From a bacterium UBP3_UBA6266 (GTDB lineage: Bacteria; Auribacterota; UBA6266), in NCBI GenBank assembly GCA_002440765.1, contig DJVC01000101.1:230-8713 (forward strand): a stretch of 8,484 nt of DNA, in the 5' to 3' direction. Below are positions 1-6,647 of the stretch, piece after piece. The notes under the pieces were generated by a model. It did not search any database and was not told the origin of the DNA. It saw only the letters and a list, made by a program, of their open reading frames with translations. Each line of letters starts with the position of its first letter. The stretch's first letter is position 1. The position numbers were made by a program, and so were the translations under genes.

Positions 1-69
1 CGGGTGATGGGAATCGAACCCACACCGCCAGCTTGGGAAGCTGGAGCACTACCACTATGCAACACCCGC
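1..69 (-). tRNA. tRNA-Gly (anticodon CCC), 3' end cut by window edge
   Basis: Read on the minus strand, the sequence folds as a standard cloverleaf. The 5' acceptor strand GCGGGTG pairs with CACCCG at the left edge, and the last pair and discriminator base fall outside. The D arm is GCAT/GTGC around AGTGGTA. The anticodon stem CCAGC/GCTGG holds the 7-base loop TTCCCAA, placing CCC at positions 34-36. The variable loop is short (CGGT), and the T arm GTGGG/CCCAT surrounds TTCGATT. Anticodon CCC reads the glycine codon GGG. About two bases plus the CCA end are missing from the window. It lies 74 bases downstream of the PfkB kinase on the same strand and may be co-transcribed or have its own promoter; none is convincing. 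Confidence 0.95.
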
Positions 70-143
70 ATTATCATTTACTGCAGAAGTATATATGCCA
101 TCACCTGCGGCGTTATGTTCCTTCGGACATACTCAACTGTTTC
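70..143. other. Short spacer between kinase gene and tRNA-Gly
   Basis: This 74-base gap holds no ORF. A small imperfect hairpin (ATGTTCC, loop TTC, GGACAT at 115-130) lies just after the kinase stop codon in the direction of transcription, but no T-tract follows, so it is not a normal intrinsic terminator. A TATATA string near 90-96 could be a -10 element for the tRNA, but no matching -35 was seen. Confidence 0.35.
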
Positions 144-1064
144 TCAAATATCCAGTCCCGGGTCGTTGAAATGAGTTATCTTTTTAAACTCGTCGTACCG
201 GGAGACAATATCTTTTTTGCTCAGCTGTTTTAGTTTATCAAGGCTGAAATCTTCCACGTTGAACGAAGCAAGCGCGCTGCCGCATATCATAGCCTGCTTC
301 AGAGATACATTATCAAGTTTTTTTATTCTGTCAAGATATCCTATAAAGCCTCCGGCGAAAGTATCGCCTGCGCCGGTCGGGTCAATGACGGCCTCTAAAG
401 GATAGGAAGGGGCGGCGAATATGCCTTCCTCCGAAAAAAGCAAGGCTCCGTGCTCCCCTTTTTTTATCACGCAGAATTCAGGGCCCCAGTCTCTTATTAT
501 GGCACCGGCTTTTATTATGTTCGCCTGCTGTGTCAGCTGTCGGGCCTCGGCATCGTTGATAATCAGGACATTTATTTTTTTAAGCAGTTTGAGGAGCGAA
601 CTTCTTTTGAGTTCTATCCACAGGTTCATCGTATCGCACGCGGTCATCAGCGACGGAGAAATGTTTTTCAGGACAAAATGCTGGAGGTCGGGGTCTATAT
701 TGGCAAGAAAGAGAGTGTCGCATCTTTTGTAATCAGCCGGTATTTTCGGCGAAAAATTTTCAAAGACGTTGAGATACGTCGCGTTGGTTTTAGCAACGTT
801 CATATCAAATTCATACTCCCCTTCCCACTTGAACGTCAGGCCGTCCGCGACTTCAATTCCGCGTATGTCCACGCCGGCTTTCTTGAGGAAATCCAGGTGT
901 TTCTGGGGAAAATCCTGCCCCACGACACCGACTACCATAACATCGGTGAAGAAATTGGCCGAATACGAAAAATATGTCGCCGAGCCGCCCAGTACGGAAT
1001 CCCTGTTTCCGAAAGGGGTCTTAATGGAATCAAGGGCAATGGAACCGACAACCAGCACGCTCAT
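144..1064 (-). CDS. PfkB-family carbohydrate/nucleoside kinase, substrate unknown
   Basis: This 306-residue protein is a complete ribokinase-fold (PfkB) kinase, which transfers the ATP gamma-phosphate to a hydroxyl group of a small substrate in the cytoplasm. Visible motifs are the N-terminal GSIALDS strand (7-13), the substrate-side GG at 26-27, a family NxxE motif at 170-173, and the signature DPTGAGDTFAGG at 228-239, with D234 as the expected catalytic base. Length is normal for the family. It starts with ATG two bases after the thiC TGA, with GAGG inside the end of thiC as its SD, so translation is probably coupled to thiC. It does not look like ThiD, or like HldA/RfaE1 (the N-terminal VxGDxMLDxY pattern of the latter is absent). 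It resembles a widespread subfamily usually annotated only as sugar kinase. The family is certain; the substrate is open. Confidence 0.93.
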   Translation of the reverse strand: MSVLVVGSIALDSIKTPFGNRDSVLGGSATYFSYSANFFTDVMVVGVVGQDFPQKHLDFLKKAGVDIRGIEVADGLTFKWEGEYEFDMNVAKTNATYLNVFENFSPKIPADYKRCDTLFLANIDPDLQHFVLKNISPSLMTACDTMNLWIELKRSSLLKLLKKINVLIINDAEARQLTQQANIIKAGAIIRDWGPEFCVIKKGEHGALLFSEEGIFAAPSYPLEAVIDPTGAGDTFAGGFIGYLDRIKKLDNVSLKQAMICGSALASFNVEDFSLDKLKQLSKKDIVSRYDEFKKITHFNDPGLDI

Positions 1065-1066
1065 AG

Positions 1067-2347
1067 TCAGATAACCTCATCTATTTCTTTCATCGAACAG
1101 AGTTTTCCGCACATCGTACAGGATTTTTGTTTTATGGAAAAATCCTTTTTACGCATTTTTTCAGCTTTTTTCCTGTCGAGCGAATAATTAAACTGCATAG
1201 CCCAATCCCTTTTTTTCCTGTAGAGGGATATCTTATCGTCTTTTTCCCTTGAACCCGGAAGGCCTTTCGCGATATCTGCGGCGTGAGCCGCAATTCTGGA
1301 AGCAAAAACACCTTCCCTGACATCATGTTCATCGGGCAGTCTCAGATGTTCCGACGGCGTCACATAGCACAACAGGCTCGCCCCGTGCCATGCCGCGAGC
1401 GCCCCACCTATGGCGCCGGTTATATGGTCATAACCTGCCGCGATATCGGTTACCAGCGGCCCCAGCACATAAAAAGGCATATCATCGCACACAGCCCGCT
1501 GAAGCCTGATATTCGTTTCTATTTCGTCAAGAGGTATATGCCCCGGTCCTTCTATCATCACCTGAACACCGTTTTCATGGGCGTATTTCCCCAGTTTCGC
1601 CAAAACCATCAACTCGTGGACCTGCGAGCTGTCCGTCGCGTCCGCGATACAGCCCGGCCTCATCCCGTCGCCGAGGCTAAGCGTAATATCATATTTTCGC
1701 GCTATTTCAATGACCCTCTCAAAATCCTTATAATAGGGGTTTTCGGTGCCGTTATAATCCATCCACTTGGCGGTAATCGAACCTCCCCTGCTGACGATTC
1801 CCATCAGCCTCCGGTTTTCCTTAAGAGTGTTCAGCGTTTCCGAGTTTATCCCGCAATGAAGCGTCACAAAGTCCACTCCGTCTTCCGCGTGGGACTCCAA
1901 CGCCCTGAAAAAATCTTCCGCTTCCATTTTCAAAAAAGTTCTTTTGCTTTTGATGGAATCGACAGCCGCGTCATATATTGGCACGGTGCCCAACGGGAGA
2001 GGGACGGCATCAAGAACCGTTTTCCGTATTTTTTTCAGATTTCCGCCGGTGCTCAGATCCATTATGAAATCGGCTCCCGCCGAGTGAGCCGCTTTCGCTT
2101 TTCTCTTTTCAAGCGCTATATCGCATAACTCGGGGGATGTTCCTATATTGGCGTTGACTTTTACTGTCAGCGACCTTCCAACGGCTTTGACATCGATTTT
2201 CCTGTCCGAAAGTTTATTTTTGGGGATTACAATCTTACCTTCCGTGATTTCGGAAAAAAACCGCTCCTTTCCGAGAGGCTCACCCGATAAAGCGGTTTTT
2301 ATCACATTGTTCATTATCCCTTTTTTTGCGGCTGTAATCGTATTCAA
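1067..2347 (-). CDS. thiC: Phosphomethylpyrimidine synthase ThiC (short form)
   Basis: ThiC is a radical-SAM enzyme that rearranges aminoimidazole ribotide (AIR) into hydroxymethylpyrimidine phosphate, the pyrimidine half of thiamine. The protein has 426 residues and lacks the extra N-terminal region of the E. coli-type enzyme, as in many anaerobes and archaea. Diagnostic stretches are AAKKGI (6-11), NANIGTS (65-71), SRGGS (186-190), EGPGHIPLDEI (266-276), LGPLVTDIAAGYDH (295-308) and the C-terminal cluster motif C410-x2-C413-x3-C417. The start is TTG at 2345-2347: AAAGGA lies seven bases upstream, and the residues from codon 5 onward match the family N-terminus. An ATG at codon 12 would cut into that conserved start. 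The SD overlaps the thiE stop codon, suggesting coupling. No TPP riboswitch is visible nearby. AIR comes from purine synthesis, which is not encoded here. Confidence 0.97.
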   Translation of the reverse strand: MNTITAAKKGIMNNVIKTALSGEPLGKERFFSEITEGKIVIPKNKLSDRKIDVKAVGRSLTVKVNANIGTSPELCDIALEKRKAKAAHSAGADFIMDLSTGGNLKKIRKTVLDAVPLPLGTVPIYDAAVDSIKSKRTFLKMEAEDFFRALESHAEDGVDFVTLHCGINSETLNTLKENRRLMGIVSRGGSITAKWMDYNGTENPYYKDFERVIEIARKYDITLSLGDGMRPGCIADATDSSQVHELMVLAKLGKYAHENGVQVMIEGPGHIPLDEIETNIRLQRAVCDDMPFYVLGPLVTDIAAGYDHITGAIGGALAAWHGASLLCYVTPSEHLRLPDEHDVREGVFASRIAAHAADIAKGLPGSREKDDKISLYRKKRDWAMQFNYSLDRKKAEKMRKKDFSIKQKSCTMCGKLCSMKEIDEVI

Positions 2348-2362
2348 AACAAAATCCTTTCA
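2348..2362 (-). promoter_or_regulatory. Ribosome binding site that fixes the TTG start of thiC
   Basis: Minus-strand AAAGGA (2355-2360) sits seven bases before TTG at 2345-2347 and shares its first A with the thiE stop TGA (2360-2362). This arrangement favours the TTG start over the downstream ATG and suggests that terminating thiE ribosomes load thiC. Confidence 0.7.
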
Positions 2363-3031
2363 ACTTTTATTTTTAGAATAAAAACTGTCAACGGCGGATT
2401 TTAAATTATAAGTGTATTCTTCCGGATCATCTGATTTGATTACGGAGGAGGAAACGCAAACGGCGTTACATCCGGCAGTGAGGACTTCAGTGATATTTTC
2501 TATGTTTATACCGCCTATCGCCGCCAGGGGCAATCCGGATAACCCGGCGGCTTCTTTTAAAAAATCAATTCCGATAACCGGAGCCTGTTTTGTGGATGAG
2601 GAAAAGATGGAGCCTACTCCGCAGTAATCCGCGCCCGCATTTTCCGCGTTCCTGATATCGTCTATATTCCGGGCTGTGCTTCCGATTATTATTTTTTTGC
2701 CGTATTTTTTCCTCGCCTCCGACAGATTCATATCATCTTTCCCCAGATGAACGCCGGTCGCGTTGATTTCTTTTGCGATGTGCATCCTGTCGTTGATTAT
2801 AAAAGGTATAAAAAATTTGTCGGCAAGTTTCTTGATCCGCTCAGCATTTTCCGAAAAGATATCGTCGGGACCGGTCTTGTCTCTATACTGTATGATATCC
2901 GCCCCGCCGTTGATAATCATAAACACGATATCCTCCAGGAGCCTGTTGCCGAGAAGGCTGTTATCCACAATCACATAAAGTTTCGGCTTCTTCCAGTATA
3001 AAGGGTCTCTGAGATTTGGAATCTTATTCAT
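2360..3031 (-). CDS. thiE: Thiamine-phosphate synthase ThiE
   Basis: ThiE couples hydroxymethylpyrimidine diphosphate with thiazole phosphate to give thiamine monophosphate. The 223-residue protein shows the TIM-barrel motifs in order: YVIVD (19-23), QYRDK (48-52), INDR (79-82), GVHLGKDD (93-100), IGSTARN (116-122), the phosphate/diphosphate loop DYCGVGSIFSSSTK (135-148) and AIGGI (171-175). Length is usual, with a slightly long N-terminus before the first barrel strand. The start ATG lies 18 bases after the rfaE2 stop with only a weak SD (GCGGG), so coupling or leaderless re-initiation may contribute. The gene lies directly before thiC, an ordinary thiamine pairing, although no thiazole genes or ThiD are seen in the window. 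One could also consider TenI, a ThiE-like aminotransferring isomerase, but the complete RDK/NDR/STK set favours ThiE. Confidence 0.95.
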   Translation of the reverse strand: MNKIPNLRDPLYWKKPKLYVIVDNSLLGNRLLEDIVFMIINGGADIIQYRDKTGPDDIFSENAERIKKLADKFFIPFIINDRMHIAKEINATGVHLGKDDMNLSEARKKYGKKIIIGSTARNIDDIRNAENAGADYCGVGSIFSSSTKQAPVIGIDFLKEAAGLSGLPLAAIGGINIENITEVLTAGCNAVCVSSSVIKSDDPEEYTYNLKSAVDSFYSKNKS

Positions 3032-3049
3032 TGGAAATACCCGCGAACA

Positions 3050-3511
3050 TTAAGAGTTTTTAATTTTTCTGGCCAGTTCCGTGGTGGATTTTCCTAAAAT
3101 ATAATCCACTGTTTCCACTTTACCGCCGTAACTTTCTACAAATTCTCTTCCTACTATGTTCTCTTTATGCCAATCCGAACCTTTGACCAGTATGTCCGGT
3201 TTCAGCGATTTTATCAGCTCCAGCGGCGTCGGCTCGTCAAACATAATTACTTCGTCCACGAATCTCAGCGACTTTAATACTTCTTTTCTTTCTTCTTCGC
3301 AGATATAAGGCCTGTCCTTGCCTTTGATGCTTTTCACGGAAGAATCGCTGTTGAGCCCGATTATAAGACAATCCCCCAATTTTTTTGCGCCTTCAAGGTA
3401 CTTTATGTGGCCTATGTGAAGAAGGTCGAAACACCCGTTCGTAAAAACGATTTTTTCGCCTTTAGACCGGTATTTTTCCGCTATTTGCTTTGCAAGTTTA
3501 AAATCTGTCAC
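3050..3511 (-). CDS. rfaE2: D-glycero-beta-D-manno-heptose 1-phosphate adenylyltransferase (HldE C-terminal type)
   Basis: This enzyme joins heptose-1-phosphate to ATP to form ADP-heptose, the precursor of the lipopolysaccharide inner core. The 153-residue protein is a stand-alone nucleotidyltransferase with TNGCFDLLHIGHIKYL (24-39, containing the HIGH motif at 32-35), LNSDSSVKSIKGKDRP (53-68), DILVKGSDW (106-114) and the closing STTELARKI (142-150). In E. coli this domain is fused behind the heptose kinase in HldE; here it is separate. The start is GTG at 3509-3511, chosen because the family begins about 20 residues before TNGCFD; the SD is poor (GAAAG only). It follows a 196-base spacer after gmhA, the first enzyme of the same pathway. 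A glycerol-3-phosphate cytidylyltransferase-like role is less likely because of the GSDW and STTE motifs. Confidence 0.93.
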   Translation of the reverse strand: MTDFKLAKQIAEKYRSKGEKIVFTNGCFDLLHIGHIKYLEGAKKLGDCLIIGLNSDSSVKSIKGKDRPYICEEERKEVLKSLRFVDEVIMFDEPTPLELIKSLKPDILVKGSDWHKENIVGREFVESYGGKVETVDYILGKSTTELARKIKNS

Positions 3512-3707
3512 GGTTCACGTCTTTCATTTGTCACTGCGTTTCAAAGATTCTTAATCAAAAAATTCGTCAAACACAAAAATAAAAAGCTGAATTCCGAAAT
3601 TCAAAACACTTGCCCGCCTTTGGAGGAAATTCCAAATCCAAAATTCTAATAATTAAAAATATTTCAACTTATTTCGCTCTTCGTATTTCTAATTTCGTAT
3701 TTTTTAT
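3512..3707. repeat. AT-rich spacer with degenerate short repeats between gmhA and rfaE2
   Basis: No credible ORF lies here. The 196 bases are AT-rich and built from short related words. TTCGTATTT occurs twice (3680-3688, 3694-3702). AATTCCGAAATTC and AATTCCAAATCCAAAATTC are variants of one pattern, and GAATT/AATTC (3589-3602) forms a 5-base stem. Around 3614-3626, CCGCC-TTT-GGAGG is a near-hairpin with one mismatched pair. This resembles the decayed repeat spacers common in genomes of uncultured bacteria. It interrupts an otherwise tight operon, so it may hold a terminator, promoter or RNA-processing site, but I see no T-tailed hairpin and no convincing -35/-10 pair on the minus strand. Confidence 0.5.
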
Positions 3708-4280
3708 TTATGTCAATTCTTCTTCGATGATTTTGCATATTATATGGATGATAACCGAGTGCGCTTCCTGTATCCTGGCCGTGGAACCGGAGGGGATAAT
3801 AATGGAAATATCCGATATATCTTTTATTTTTCCGCCGTCTTTTCCCGTCAGCGTGACGACTTTGATTCCTTTTTTTGAAGCGGCCAAAGCGGCGTTTATG
3901 ATGGATTCCGATTTTCCGCTGGTCGTAATCAGCAGTAATATGTCGTCTTCATTTCCCAGGGCTTCAATCTGTTTTGAGAATACTTTATCGAACGAATAAT
4001 CGTTCGAAGCCGCCGTGATTACAGACGAATCCGTGGTAAGCGCTATGGCGGGAAGCGGGTTTCTTTCCTTCTCAAACCTTACCACTATTTCCGCCGCCAT
4101 ATGCTGGGCATCCGCCGCGCTTCCGCCGCATCCGGCAACAAGCAGCTTTCCTCCGGATTTTAACGCGCCGGTAACGGCAGCAGCCGCTTCTTTGATATCC
4201 CCGATCAGTTTTGTCTTACAATGTTTAAGAGTTGATATACTTTCTTCGAATATACCCTGAATAAGGCTGTCATAATTCAT
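3708..4280 (-). CDS. gmhA: Sedoheptulose-7-phosphate isomerase GmhA
   Basis: GmhA converts sedoheptulose-7-phosphate to D-glycero-D-manno-heptose-7-phosphate, the first committed step to ADP-heptose. The 190-residue SIS-domain protein has GCGGSAADAQHMAAEIVVRF (50-69), LPAIALTTD (76-84), SNDYSFDKVFSKQ (92-104), TTSGKSESI (119-127) and the C-terminal QEAHSVIIHIICKIIEEE (171-188), with the histidine and glutamate positions expected of the family. The open frame continues upstream to 4448, but the extra 56 residues have no family similarity and lie across amaP. ATG at 4278-4280 has GAGG nine bases upstream (4290-4293) and matches the usual family N-terminus. The gene overlaps the end of amaP by 11 bases, so the two are probably translationally coupled. 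DiaA, a close SIS homologue, is the alternative; the neighbouring rfaE2 supports GmhA. Confidence 0.94.
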   Translation of the reverse strand: MNYDSLIQGIFEESISTLKHCKTKLIGDIKEAAAAVTGALKSGGKLLVAGCGGSAADAQHMAAEIVVRFEKERNPLPAIALTTDSSVITAASNDYSFDKVFSKQIEALGNEDDILLLITTSGKSESIINAALAASKKGIKVVTLTGKDGGKIKDISDISIIIPSGSTARIQEAHSVIIHIICKIIEEELT

Positions 4281-4863
4281 CGCTATAATCCTCGCTATTA
4301 TCAAATATGTCCTGATTCCCCTTCGTGTTTTTTTTGGGGATAATTTTAGATATATTGACTTCCACGGACGAAATGTTATCCAGGCCAAGAATGGCCAGAG
4401 ACCTTTCTTTGACAACTTTTTGCAGCTGTTGGGCAATGATAGGGACATTGGCCCCTTCCCATATGTATGTCCTCAGGGAAATAATAATCCCGTTTTTGCC
4501 CTTTTTTACATGCGGATTTATGCTCTTTATTTCCTTAAACTCAGAGCCCGCCTTTTCTATCAGGTCCTGTATTGTTTTTACGGAAACGGTAACTTCTCCC
4601 TCGGGATTATTATATGCTATCGACCTGACGGGTTTTCCGGTCAGGATACCGCCAAGTATTATGAACAATGACGACGCGGCTAAAAAAATTCCGGATAAAC
4701 CGATATATAAGCGGGTATTAGAGTTGTTGAATGCGGCGTCAACCAGTTTATGGACATAATCTTTTTCGGTCAGACCGCTTATTAAGAACGATGCCATGAC
4801 CAACCCGAGCAATAAAGCGGCAAAAGTATATATTAGTTTAAAAAGCCCTGAGATGAATTTCAT
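4270..4863 (-). CDS. amaP: AmaP-like Asp23 membrane anchor protein
   Basis: The 197-residue protein has two predicted membrane helices (about 9-30 and 52-74). A short hydrophilic stretch lies between them. After them comes a conserved NPEGEVTVSVKTIQDLIEKA segment (86-105) and a cytoplasmic Asp23-like domain ending in VEVNISKI (167-174). The tail is charged, first basic and then acidic. This is the layout of the alkaline shock response membrane anchor AmaP, which in Staphylococcus aureus recruits Asp23 to the membrane. The gene before it encodes an Asp23 protein, which supports the call. AGAGGA (4871-4876) lies seven bases before the ATG and overlaps the end of asp23. The link to gmhA (11-base overlap) puts it in the same operon as envelope-sugar synthesis. 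The exact role in a Gram-negative-type cell is unknown. Confidence 0.82.
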   Translation of the reverse strand: MKFISGLFKLIYTFAALLLGLVMASFLISGLTEKDYVHKLVDAAFNNSNTRLYIGLSGIFLAASSLFIILGGILTGKPVRSIAYNNPEGEVTVSVKTIQDLIEKAGSEFKEIKSINPHVKKGKNGIIISLRTYIWEGANVPIIAQQLQKVVKERSLAILGLDNISSVEVNISKIIPKKNTKGNQDIFDNSEDYSDEL

Positions 4864-4866
4864 ACA

Positions 4867-5262
4867 TTATTCCTCTTTTTGGAGATTTTCGGGTAACTTT
4901 ATGCCCTGAATACATACATTTACCGATTTGACCTTATTCCCCGTCAATTTTTCAACGCGTTCTTTTATTTTCTGCTGGATTTCCAGCGCGATATCAGGAA
5001 TCTTCACGCCATACTCGATTGTAATGGAAATATCCAGCACAAGAGAATTATCAATTGATTCGACCTGTATCCCCTTCTCGGAGTGTTTCCTGCCCAGCAT
5101 ACCGGTTATGCCGTCGACAAAACCGGTTGAAAGCGCGGCTATGCCTTTTATGTCAGCAAGCGCTATCCCGGCAATAGTTGCTATCACGTCATTGTGTATT
5201 TTTGTTTCGCCGAGGCTTTTCCCGCCGGCGGCGGTTATATCATCAGCGCTTTTTCCTGTCAT
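4867..5262 (-). CDS. Asp23/Gls24 family protein (YqhY-like)
   Basis: The 131-residue protein is a single Asp23/Gls24 domain. It shows KIHNDVIATIAGIALADIKG (21-40), GFVDGITGMLGRK (47-59), KGIQVE (63-68), the hydrophobic strand VLDISITIEYGVKIPDIALE (75-94) and KVKSVNVCIQGI (110-121). There is no signal peptide or membrane helix, so it is cytoplasmic. It starts one base after the accC stop codon. In B. subtilis the homologue YqhY also sits directly behind accB-accC and has been linked to control of acetyl-CoA carboxylase; in S. aureus Asp23 is held at the membrane by AmaP. Both contexts occur together here, so either role is possible. The family is secure; the function is inferred from its neighbours. 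Confidence 0.92.
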   Translation of the reverse strand: MTGKSADDITAAGGKSLGETKIHNDVIATIAGIALADIKGIAALSTGFVDGITGMLGRKHSEKGIQVESIDNSLVLDISITIEYGVKIPDIALEIQQKIKERVEKLTGNKVKSVNVCIQGIKLPENLQKEE

Positions 5263-5263
5263 T

Positions 5264-6619
5264 TTATTTTTCTCTTTTCTCGCTGGTCATCTGGTCTACA
5301 AAATGGGTCGTGCAGTTACCCCTCCTGAATTTCATGGAGTCCAGTATCTTCTTGTGAAAAGAAACCGTCGTTTTGACGCCTGATATATCAAATTCGTCAA
5401 GAGCCCTGTACAGAATCCTTATGGCATCCATTCTTTTCGGGGCATATACAATCAATTTCGCGACCATTGAATCATAATTCGGAGGAATCGTATATCCCGG
5501 ATATACGCATGTATCTATCCTGACACCGGGGCCTCCCGGAAGAAACAGCGAAGTAATGGTGCCGGGCGCGGGTAAAAAGTTTTTTTCGGGATCTTCGGCA
5601 TTTATCCTGCATTCTATCGCGCATCCCTTGATTTTGATGTCTTTCTGCGAGATACACAGTTTTTTGCCCGAAGCTATTTTAATCTGTTCTTTGACAATAT
5701 CAATTCCCGTAACAAGTTCCGTCACGGGATGCTCGACCTGAATACGTGTATTCATTTCCATGAAATAGAACTTTTTATTTTTATCGACCAGAAATTCAAT
5801 TGTGCCGGCGCTTTCATATTTGACGGCTTTACAAATTTTAACCGCCGCCTGCCCCAATTTTCCGCGAAGGTCTTTATCGACAAACGGTGAAGGGGCTTCT
5901 TCAAGAAGTTTCTGGTGACGTCTCTGAATCGAGCAGTCGCGTTCTCCCAGATAAATTATCCTGCCGTATGAATCAGCTAATATCTGGATTTCAATATGTC
6001 TGGGCTCCTCTATCAGTTTCTCAATATACACATCACTATTGCTAAAAGCTGATTCAGCCTCCGAACGCGCGGTCAAAAAAGCATTTGCCAGGCTGATATC
6101 ATTATGCGCTATTCTCATCCCCCTGCCGCCGCCGCCCGCGGAAGCTTTAATAATGACCGGGTACCCGATTTTTTTCGCGATTTTCAGGGCTTCTTCTCTG
6201 TCATGGACCACACCTTCACTGCCGGGGATAACCGGTACTCCGGATTTCTTCGCTATCTTTTTCGCTTCGGACTTATTTCCCATTTTCCTTATATGTTCCG
6301 ACCTGGGGCCTATAAACTTAATATTACAGCTCTCGCATATTTCCGCGAAATGGTCATTTTCGGCCAGGAAACCGTATCCGGGGTGAATTGCGTCAACATC
6401 TCCGATTTCCGCGGCGCTTATTATAGACGGTATTTTAAGGTAACTCTCTGAAGCGGGAGGTCTTCCTATGCATACAGCTTCATCTGCCAGTTTAACATGC
6501 ATGGAGTCTTTATCAGCGGTTGAATATACAGCTAGAGTTTTTATTCCTAATTCCTTGCAAGCGCGTATAATACGTAAAGCAATCTCACCTCTATTTGCAA
6601 TTAATATTTTTTCAATCAT
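5264..6619 (-). CDS. accC: Biotin carboxylase subunit of acetyl-CoA carboxylase
   Basis: AccC uses ATP and bicarbonate to carboxylate biotin carried on AccB, the first half-reaction of fatty acid synthesis. The 451-residue length and residue numbering match E. coli AccC almost exactly. The N-terminal domain begins [16 protein letters not shown]. In the ATP-grasp domain, K116, K158, the glycine-rich loop [10 protein letters not shown] (159-168), K237, E275, E288, N290 and R292 are all present, the last within [15 protein letters not shown] (287-301). The C-terminal domain is complete. It starts with ATG at 6617-6619, 28 bases after the accB stop, with GGAG about 11 bases upstream. It has two Pro-Pro motifs (RPPA 53-56, IPPN 378-381), of the kind helped by EF-P encoded two genes upstream. 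Pyruvate carboxylase subunit A is similar, but the adjacent AccB favours acetyl-CoA carboxylase. accA and accD are not in the window. Confidence 0.97.
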   Translation of the reverse strand: MIEKILIANRGEIALRIIRACKELGIKTLAVYSTADKDSMHVKLADEAVCIGRPPASESYLKIPSIISAAEIGDVDAIHPGYGFLAENDHFAEICESCNIKFIGPRSEHIRKMGNKSEAKKIAKKSGVPVIPGSEGVVHDREEALKIAKKIGYPVIIKASAGGGGRGMRIAHNDISLANAFLTARSEAESAFSNSDVYIEKLIEEPRHIEIQILADSYGRIIYLGERDCSIQRRHQKLLEEAPSPFVDKDLRGKLGQAAVKICKAVKYESAGTIEFLVDKNKKFYFMEMNTRIQVEHPVTELVTGIDIVKEQIKIASGKKLCISQKDIKIKGCAIECRINAEDPEKNFLPAPGTITSLFLPGGPGVRIDTCVYPGYTIPPNYDSMVAKLIVYAPKRMDAIRILYRALDEFDISGVKTTVSFHKKILDSMKFRRGNCTTHFVDQMTSEKREK

Positions 6620-6647
6620 TGAAATAAGGCTCCATAAAGCGATTTAT

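Noticed and set aside
70..143. A dedicated promoter or terminator around the tRNA gene
   Set aside because: The TATATA near 90-96 lacks a matching -35, and the hairpin at 115-130 has a bulge and no T-tract.
450..1187. A 245-codon open frame on the plus strand opposite the PfkB kinase and end of thiC
   Set aside because: Antisense to two conserved genes, spans their junction, and shows no domain; treated as chance.
1283..2128. A 281-codon open frame on the plus strand opposite thiC
   Set aside because: It lies wholly antisense to a well-supported thiC, its translation is rich in Arg, His and Phe with no recognisable family, and it has no SD. It is a shadow of the real gene.
3007..3014. CTGAGA word on the plus strand, as in the TPP riboswitch core
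   Set aside because: It lies inside the thiE coding region and on the wrong strand, with no other riboswitch core elements around it.
3512..3707. A sigma-70-type promoter for rfaE2 (for example TTGACG or TTGAAA words on the minus strand)
   Set aside because: AT-rich sequence gives several half-matches, but none pairs a good -35 with a good -10 at 16-18 bases.
4281..4448. A 56-residue upstream extension of gmhA
   Set aside because: The extension lies over amaP in another frame, has no similarity to GmhA N-termini, and a good SD sits before the ATG at 4278-4280.
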